From: Candidatus Delongbacteria bacterium
GTDB lineage: Bacteria > JAGOEH01
Length of the DNA: 11,078 bases
Assembly (NCBI GenBank): GCA_017997825.1
Contig: JAGOEH010000098.1
Span: 1 to 11,078, forward strand
Reading direction: 5' to 3'
The notes under the pieces are model-generated. The model saw only the letters and a program-made list of their open reading frames with translations, was not told the DNA's origin and searched no databases. Of this stretch, positions 6,667-11,078 are shown in pieces. Positions within the stretch are counted from its first letter, which is position 1. Each line of letters opens with the position of its first letter. The translations under genes and the position numbers were made by a program.

Positions 6667-7095
6667 CTATGCGGATGGGATTTCATCCTTCCACAAACGA
6701 TGCATAATATCCCAGATTTCAGGATGGGTTCGTTTGACATTGATGGGCTGGAGTTTTTCATTAACAAAGGCATGCCGGGTAAACCCATCCGCCAGTAGAC
6801 GATCATCCCTGAAAACCTCGTAATGAAATGCAATCCGGGCGAATCGGATCTCATCCACCCGGGTTACAATAATCAAGGGATCTTCATAATGGGCCGCCTG
6901 AATAAAGCGGCAGCCGCAATCGATCAGCGGCATCAGAAAACCCTGTTCTTCCGCCTGGCGGTAATGCAGGCCGGATGATGCAATAAAATCGGTCCTACCG
7001 ACTTCGAACCAGGCGAAATAGTGGGAATGGTGAACAATTCCCATCCGATCGGTTTCCACATATCGGACGGTCAATGGAGTTCGAAAAATAGCCAT
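6667..7095 (-). CDS. YbgC/FadM-type acyl-CoA thioesterase
   Basis: A 142-residue single-domain hotdog-fold protein of the 4-hydroxybenzoyl-CoA thioesterase family, expected to hydrolyse acyl-CoA thioesters in the cytoplasm. The active-site motif is complete: RYVETDRMGIVHHSHYFAWFE (residues 11-31) matches the family pattern D-x-MG-V-x-H-x-x-Y-x-x-WFE, with Asp16 the catalytic residue. The length is normal for the family. The ribosome-binding site is poor, and the start lies only 7 bases after the stop of the pyruvate-kinase-like gene, so translation is probably coupled. The amidohydrolase leader ORF can begin two to 32 bases after its TAG stop. The substrate chain length cannot be told from the sequence. 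Confidence 0.92.
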   Translation of the reverse strand: MAIFRTPLTVRYVETDRMGIVHHSHYFAWFEVGRTDFIASSGLHYRQAEEQGFLMPLIDCGCRFIQAAHYEDPLIIVTRVDEIRFARIAFHYEVFRDDRLLADGFTRHAFVNEKLQPINVKRTHPEIWDIMHRLWKDEIPSA

Positions 7096-7102
7096 ACCAT
7101 AC

Positions 7103-8119
7103 TCATTTCGGTTGGATATTCAACACGGAAGCCAGACGGTTGACGGAAAGTGACAAACGGGAAAATGCCAATACCGGATGGAGACCGGCGGCGGTCTCTC
7201 CGGTCAACAAAAATCCCCGGATACCGCTTTGCAGAGCGGTACAAAGATCGGTGATTTCCGCCAGGCTCGGATTGGGCTGCCGCTGCATGGATTCCCAAAA
7301 CCCGGTAGCCAGGTCAATCCGGATAGATTGACCGGATTGCTGAATCCGCCGGCAGATTTCGGCCTGGATGATCGGAATTCGTTCAGGGGTAAAAGCCATA
7401 CTAAGATCCCCCCGGGCAATCATGATTCTCGAACTGACGGCGGCAATCGATTCCAGTCGTTCCACAGCCTGGAGATTCTCGATTTTAGCAATCACCGTCT
7501 TGGGAAATACACGGCGGATGGATTCGATTTCCGAGGCGGATCGGACATGAGATACCAGGATTCCATCGATCCAGGGTTGTAGCATCCTCAAATGCTCCAG
7601 GCTTTCTGCATCCGTCGGCGCCAGGCTCGATGTCTCTCCATCGATCGAGACCCCGGCATTGGGTTTCAAAAATCCATCCCGGCTGACTTCCAGCAGTAAT
7701 CGTTCAGGCGTGATCTGTCCTACAATCAGGTGGGTCTTGGCATCATCAACGGCGATCACCTGATCCGGACGGATTCCTTCATCCACATCCAGAAAAATGC
7801 CTCCGGCCGCCTGAGCCTGGGACTCGTTCCGGTAAACCTCCAATTGCTGTCCGGTCTGAAGCGGAATCCCCCGGCTCCCTTCCGGATAAAGCCTGAAACG
7901 CTGGTCCCGCCCCTTCAGATCGGCATAAAGAACCAGTTCAGGCAACGCTTCTTTCAACTCTTGGACCAACCTCAGATTATTCTCGAAGCGGTCATGGGAA
8001 AAATTGATACGAAAATACTCCGGCTGGAGGCCCATCAATTCGAGGATCATTCGGTTTTCCCGGCAGGCCGGTCCCAGCGTAAGGGCTAATCCGATTCCGG
8101 ATCCCCATTCAGGATTCAT
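7103..8119 (-). CDS. Short, divergent pyruvate kinase-like protein
   Basis: A 338-residue pyruvate kinase-family barrel; standard enzymes have about 470 residues. The visible order is: barrel start LTLGPACRE, RINFSH (37-42), ADLKG (66-70), a divergent B-domain stretch (about 72-168), SHVRSA (190-195), AKIEN (211-215, catalytic Lys212 and metal ligand Glu214), ARGDLS (235-240, metal ligand Asp238), LATGFWESM (270-278, conserved Thr272) and LLTGETAAG (304-312). The C-terminal allosteric domain is absent. Several conserved positions differ: DLKGPEIR is DLKGRDQR, ARGDLG is ARGDLS and TATQM is LATGF. Phosphoryl transfer therefore looks possible, but substrate and regulation may have changed. The ATG at 8119 overlaps the peptidase stop by 11 bases; the frame extends upstream to 8218, but that part lies antiparallel-free inside the peptidase gene and does not look like a kinase. 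Confidence 0.85.
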   Translation of the reverse strand: MNPEWGSGIGLALTLGPACRENRMILELMGLQPEYFRINFSHDRFENNLRLVQELKEALPELVLYADLKGRDQRFRLYPEGSRGIPLQTGQQLEVYRNESQAQAAGGIFLDVDEGIRPDQVIAVDDAKTHLIVGQITPERLLLEVSRDGFLKPNAGVSIDGETSSLAPTDAESLEHLRMLQPWIDGILVSHVRSASEIESIRRVFPKTVIAKIENLQAVERLESIAAVSSRIMIARGDLSMAFTPERIPIIQAEICRRIQQSGQSIRIDLATGFWESMQRQPNPSLAEITDLCTALQSGIRGFLLTGETAAGLHPVLAFSRLSLSVNRLASVLNIQPK

Positions 8120-9302
8120 AGGCAACCAACCAAATCGACCGTTGTGGATCGGAGATAAATTCACCTCCGTCGGACGTGACCCGGATGATCTCTTCCATGG
8201 TGGCAGTGCCGTAACCATCGATTCTGACCCGGGGTTCCAGGGTATAGACCTGGTTTTCCTCGATTTTCATATAGGGGAGATTGCCGTAGCGTTCCCATTC
8301 AGGACAGAGCAATCCCCCGCCGTCATGGGCGGATCGGCCGACTTGGTGCCCCAGAGCATGGGGATAATCTTGATATCCGCGATCCAGAATGAGCTGACGG
8401 GCGATATGGTCGATCTGGCGCCCTTCCATCCCGGGACGGATCGCCCGGGCCGATTCTGCAATAGCATCCCGGACAGCTTCAAACCCGCGGATGACTTCCG
8501 GCGGCGCTTCCGTCTGGCCCGGTTTGAGCATATACCAGGTCCGCTGAAGATCGGAACAATACAGGTTGATTTTCAATCCAAAATCCATATTCAAAACGTC
8601 GCCGGCCTGAATAACCCGGTCCGACGGCCCGACATGAGCTTCAGCGCCTTCCAGCGGCATCCCGGTAAAGACCGACGGACAGGACTCAATATCCCAGGCC
8701 GTCTCCAATCCGCGTTCCGCCATGCGCTGTCTGAACCAGTCCTGGACCTCTTTCTCAGTCCGGCCGGGTCTTAAAAATGCTGTTACCCGATGATATAAAT
8801 CCTGGGTTTCTTCAATAGCCCGCCGAATCCGTTCAATCTCAGTCGGAGATTTTCTTCCCCGTAACGCCGCGACCACCGGCTGCGACGAGATGAATCGATC
8901 CGCCCACTCACTTCCGGCCACCAGACTCTGCAAGGTCAAATACATTCCATGAGTCAATCCGTCTGCCATACAATCATTTTCCGAATAATTCAGGGCAATC
9001 CGATTCGGCTTTTTTTGGGACAATACCTCCAATAAGGGTTCACGGATCGATTTTACATAGGGAATAACCTGCTTAAAAACCCCCCGCTTCTCCAGATTGG
9101 GCCGATCCAAGCTGCCGACAATCGCTACGGAATCCCCATCAGCCGTAATAATAAAAGCTGATTGCCAGGTATAGCCTGTGCCCAGGATCAAATCCAGCGC
9201 CGGTTCATGAATGGTATGGGCTTCACGGCCAAAGCTCAGCCACATGTCGATGCCCATCTCGTTTAAAATCCCAGCGGCTTGTTGAACCTTTTCCTTTTGC
9301 AT
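8109..9302 (-). CDS. M24-family Xaa-Pro aminopeptidase/dipeptidase-type metallopeptidase
   Basis: A 397-residue cytoplasmic pita-bread metallopeptidase that likely releases residues next to proline from short peptides. The creatinase-type N-terminal domain spans about 1-150, and the catalytic domain starts near KSPTEIERIRRAIEET (151-166). All five expected metal ligands are visible: Asp240 (NMDFG), Asp251 (CSDLQR), His319 (ALGHQVG), Glu356 (TLEPR) and Glu370 (TMEEIIRVT). No signal peptide is present. The start is supported by AAAGGAG six bases upstream. It is the first gene of the minus-strand set, has its own promoter at 9342-9371, and overlaps the pyruvate-kinase-like gene by 11 bases. It is divergent to a lipoprotein S9 peptidase, which suggests a joint role in peptide use. 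Exact specificity (aminopeptidase or dipeptidase) cannot be decided. Confidence 0.95.
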   Translation of the reverse strand: MQKEKVQQAAGILNEMGIDMWLSFGREAHTIHEPALDLILGTGYTWQSAFIITADGDSVAIVGSLDRPNLEKRGVFKQVIPYVKSIREPLLEVLSQKKPNRIALNYSENDCMADGLTHGMYLTLQSLVAGSEWADRFISSQPVVAALRGRKSPTEIERIRRAIEETQDLYHRVTAFLRPGRTEKEVQDWFRQRMAERGLETAWDIESCPSVFTGMPLEGAEAHVGPSDRVIQAGDVLNMDFGLKINLYCSDLQRTWYMLKPGQTEAPPEVIRGFEAVRDAIAESARAIRPGMEGRQIDHIARQLILDRGYQDYPHALGHQVGRSAHDGGGLLCPEWERYGNLPYMKIEENQVYTLEPRVRIDGYGTATMEEIIRVTSDGGEFISDPQRSIWLVAYES

Positions 9303-9316
9303 TCTGATCTCCTTTG

Positions 9317-9330
9317 TTGGCTATAGCCAA
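9317..9330. promoter_or_regulatory. Perfect palindrome TTGGCTATAGCCAA
   Basis: A 14-base perfect palindrome lies between the predicted transcription start of the M24 peptidase operon (near 9335) and its ribosome-binding site. The place, about +5 to +18, suits a repressor operator. No regulator gene is visible in the window. Confidence 0.45.
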
Positions 9331-9341
9331 TCAATACAACA

Positions 9342-9371
9342 ATTTTACACTAAAATCAACTTATTTTTCAA
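9342..9371 (-). promoter_or_regulatory. Promoter of the M24 peptidase operon
   Basis: On the minus strand, TTGAAA (9371-9366) and TAAAAT (9347-9342) are separated by 18 bases, each with five of six consensus matches. The region is AT-rich. The promoter is back to back with the S9 peptidase promoter, with 11 bases between the two -35 elements. Confidence 0.55.
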
Positions 9372-9382
9372 AGAAATTGAAC

Positions 9383-9411
9383 TTGACATCCCTGTCATAT
9401 CAGCCTATATT
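9383..9411 (+). promoter_or_regulatory. Promoter of the S9 peptidase gene
   Basis: TTGACA (9383-9388) and TATATT (9406-9411) stand 17 bases apart. An inverted repeat TGACA-TCCC-TGTCA (9384-9397) overlaps the -35 and could be an operator. The expected start near 9418 gives a leader of about 112 bases. Confidence 0.7.
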
Positions 9412-9430
9412 TTAAAAGGGACGATAATTT

Positions 9431-9448
9431 GGCCGGATCCATCCGGCC
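9431..9448 (+). promoter_or_regulatory. GC-rich hairpin in the S9 peptidase leader
   Basis: GGCCGGAT and ATCCGGCC form a perfect inverted repeat with two bases between them (in RNA, a seven-base-pair stem with a four-base loop). It lies just after the predicted transcript start. No T run follows, so it is not an intrinsic terminator; it may stabilise the mRNA or be part of a longer folded leader. Further downstream, TCCGCCGG occurs twice (near 9462 and 9488). Confidence 0.45.
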
Positions 9449-9529
9449 GGGAATCATCCTGTCCGCCGGAGGAGTAATCGGACGCTATCCGCCGGGAACT
9501 CGCCTTTGAGTCCATTTCAGGGAGGAATC

Positions 9530-11078
9530 ATGATACATGAGCATAAACATCCTGTTATCGCCATTGTGTTGGTCATCCTGATCGGGTTGACCGCCGGTTG
9601 TTCTCAGCCGCCCACGATCGCTCCATTGATTCCGATGCAGGATTTTTTTAAAAATCCGGAACAAACCGCTTTCAAGCTCTCCCCGGAGGGAGATTATATC
9701 GCCTTTCTTCAACCCCATCAATCCCGCCTGAACGTATTCGTGCGATCGATCGATAGCGATTCGGCCATTCGTATCACCCATTCCACCGATCGGGATATCC
9801 ACAAATTTTTCTGGGCCGGAAAGAATCGGATCGCCTATCTTAAGGATCAGGACGGAAACGAAAATGACCACCTGTATGCCGTTGATCTGGATGGCAACCG
9901 CTTCAAAGATCTGACGCCTTACCCAAACGTTAAAGTCGAAATCGTGGATGATCTGAAAGATAATGACGAAGAAATGCTGATTATGATGAACCGGAATAAT
10001 CCGCAGGTTTTTGATGTTTATCGGATCAATACTTACACCGGGCAACTCCATGTGATCGCGGAAAACCCAGGCACCATTACCGGCTGGCTGACTGATCACA
10101 AGGGAGCTCTCCGGGTCGCTCTCTCCAGCGATGGCGTAACAACCAGCCTGCTGTACCGGGAAAATGAAAATGCACCATTTACACCGGCCGTCACCACCAA
10201 TTTTAAAGAAACCATTAACCCCCTGTTTTTCACCTATGATAACCGCTATTTATATGTATCCAGCAACATCGGCCGGGACAAATCCGCCATCATCAAGTAT
10301 GATCCCGCCGCCAATCAGATGATGGAATTGATCTACCAGCATCCGGAGGTAGATGTGGAAAAGCTGATGAAATCCGATAAACGCCAAACCATCCTGGGAG
10401 TAGCCTATATCACGGACCGGATTCACTATCAGTTTTTTGATGCCGAGCGCCAAACGATGCAGGACGATCTCGAACGCCGGCTCCCCGGCAGTGAAGTTAC
10501 CGTGGTCAGCCTGAATCGGGATGAAACCCGCTGTCTGGTCAAAACCTCCAGTGACCGGTCGATGGGCAGTTACTATCTGTATGAAATCTCGAGCCGGAAT
10601 CTGCGTAAGCTGGCGGATATCAGCCCATGGCTCGATGTAGCGGATATGGCCCCGATGAAACCCATTCAGTATCAGTCACGGGACGGATTGACCATCCACG
10701 GCTACCTAACACTTCCCTTAGGCATGGAAGGAAAAAGGCTGCCCGTCATCATCAATCCTCACGGAGGCCCATGGACCCGTGATTATTGGAGATTCAATCC
10801 CGAAATCCAGTTCCTGGCCAATCGGGGATATGCGGTTCTTCAGATGAATTATCGAGGATCCACCGGTTATGGACGTAGGTTTTGGGAGGCATCCTTCAAA
10901 CAATGGGGACAAGCCATGCAAAATGACATCACCGACGGCGTCGATTGGCTGATCCGGGAAGGGATCGCCGATTCAGGACGGATCGGAATTTATGGGGCCT
11001 CATATGGCGGCTACGCCGTTTTGGCCGGGGTCACCTTTACCCCGGACCGCTATGCCTGCGGGGTGGATTATGCCGGAG
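9530..11078 (+). CDS. S9 prolyl-oligopeptidase-family lipoprotein peptidase (3' end outside the window)
   Basis: The first 516 residues of an S9 serine peptidase (dipeptidyl/acylaminoacyl peptidase type). The N-terminus is a lipoprotein signal: MIHEHKH, a hydrophobic core, then LTAGC with the lipid-carrying Cys24, so the enzyme should be anchored in the cell envelope. Residues about 40-380 look like beta-propeller blades (LSPEGDYIAFL, NRIAYLKDQDGNENDHLYAVDL). From about residue 385 comes the alpha/beta-hydrolase domain: INPHGGPW oxyanion region, NYRGSTGYGR, and GASYGGY with nucleophile Ser491. The catalytic Asp and His would lie beyond the window. The ATG at 9530 is preceded by GGGAGG with good spacing. 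It is transcribed divergently from the M24 peptidase operon. It probably clips oligopeptides in the envelope, providing small peptides for uptake. Confidence 0.95.
   Translation, partial: MIHEHKHPVIAIVLVILIGLTAGCSQPPTIAPLIPMQDFFKNPEQTAFKLSPEGDYIAFLQPHQSRLNVFVRSIDSDSAIRITHSTDRDIHKFFWAGKNRIAYLKDQDGNENDHLYAVDLDGNRFKDLTPYPNVKVEIVDDLKDNDEEMLIMMNRNNPQVFDVYRINTYTGQLHVIAENPGTITGWLTDHKGALRVALSSDGVTTSLLYRENENAPFTPAVTTNFKETINPLFFTYDNRYLYVSSNIGRDKSAIIKYDPAANQMMELIYQHPEVDVEKLMKSDKRQTILGVAYITDRIHYQFFDAERQTMQDDLERRLPGSEVTVVSLNRDETRCLVKTSSDRSMGSYYLYEISSRNLRKLADISPWLDVADMAPMKPIQYQSRDGLTIHGYLTLPLGMEGKRLPVIINPHGGPWTRDYWRFNPEIQFLANRGYAVLQMNYRGSTGYGRRFWEASFKQWGQAMQNDITDGVDWLIREGIADSGRIGIYGASYGGYAVLAGVTFTPDRYACGVDYAG

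Noticed and set aside
8120-8218. Upstream extension of the pyruvate-kinase-like gene to an ATG at 8218
   Set aside because: The added 33 residues lie within the M24 coding region, in another frame of the same strand, and do not resemble a pyruvate kinase N-terminus; the ATG at 8119 starts just before the conserved barrel.
8004-8774. Long plus-strand frame opposite the M24 peptidase gene
   Set aside because: It is antisense to a gene with a full set of catalytic motifs and has no recognisable protein character; it follows from codon bias.
9485-10099. Minus-strand frame opposite the start of the S9 peptidase
   Set aside because: Antisense shadow of a well-supported lipoprotein peptidase; no domain features seen.

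Overview
The window looks like chromosomal DNA of a bacterium of moderate GC content, using the standard genetic code and sigma70-type promoters (TTGACA / TATATT). A lipobox on the last gene indicates lipoprotein export. A flavin reductase-rubredoxin fusion followed by a ferredoxin-type protein suggests an anaerobic or microaerobic, oxygen-managing lifestyle. I could not place it to a phylum; an under-sampled Gram-negative lineage is a guess.

Layout. (1) Positions 1-2370, minus strand: a very small membrane-protein ORF (2213-2368), then fpg (1092-2051, DNA repair glycosylase), then an overlapping MFS transporter gene (50-1105). The transporter is cut by an in-frame TGA at 50-52, while its reading frame and homology-like sequence continue to the window edge. 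(2) Positions 2369-2710: a regulatory stretch with a GAGTCG inverted repeat, a TATAAT box, a TTGACA/TATTAT promoter and a perfect GTTAGG-TAT-CCTAAC palindrome. It controls (3) the plus-strand pair 2711-4237: a flavin reductase-rubredoxin fusion and a seven-Cys ferredoxin with a His/Pro/Ser-rich linker and a conserved-looking Cys domain. (4) Positions 4315-4915, plus: a clear promoter and a small exported protein of unknown function. (5) Positions 4964-9302, minus: a compact set read M24 Xaa-Pro-type peptidase, pyruvate-kinase-like protein, YbgC/FadM-type hotdog thioesterase, YtcJ-type amidohydrolase. The first two genes overlap and the next gap is 7 nt, so this is probably one operon. (6) Positions 9303-9529: a divergent promoter region with palindromes, then (7) a lipoprotein S9 prolyl-oligopeptidase-family peptidase that runs off the right edge.

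Functionally, the right half points to peptide and small-molecule turnover: an envelope-anchored S9 peptidase and a cytoplasmic M24 peptidase transcribed back to back, with hydrolases and a degenerate-looking pyruvate-kinase barrel attached. The left-centre pair is a redox module probably serving oxygen or nitric oxide defence, with an operator that resembles DtxR/IdeR-type sites. I found no rRNA, tRNA, CRISPR array, insertion sequence or phage gene.
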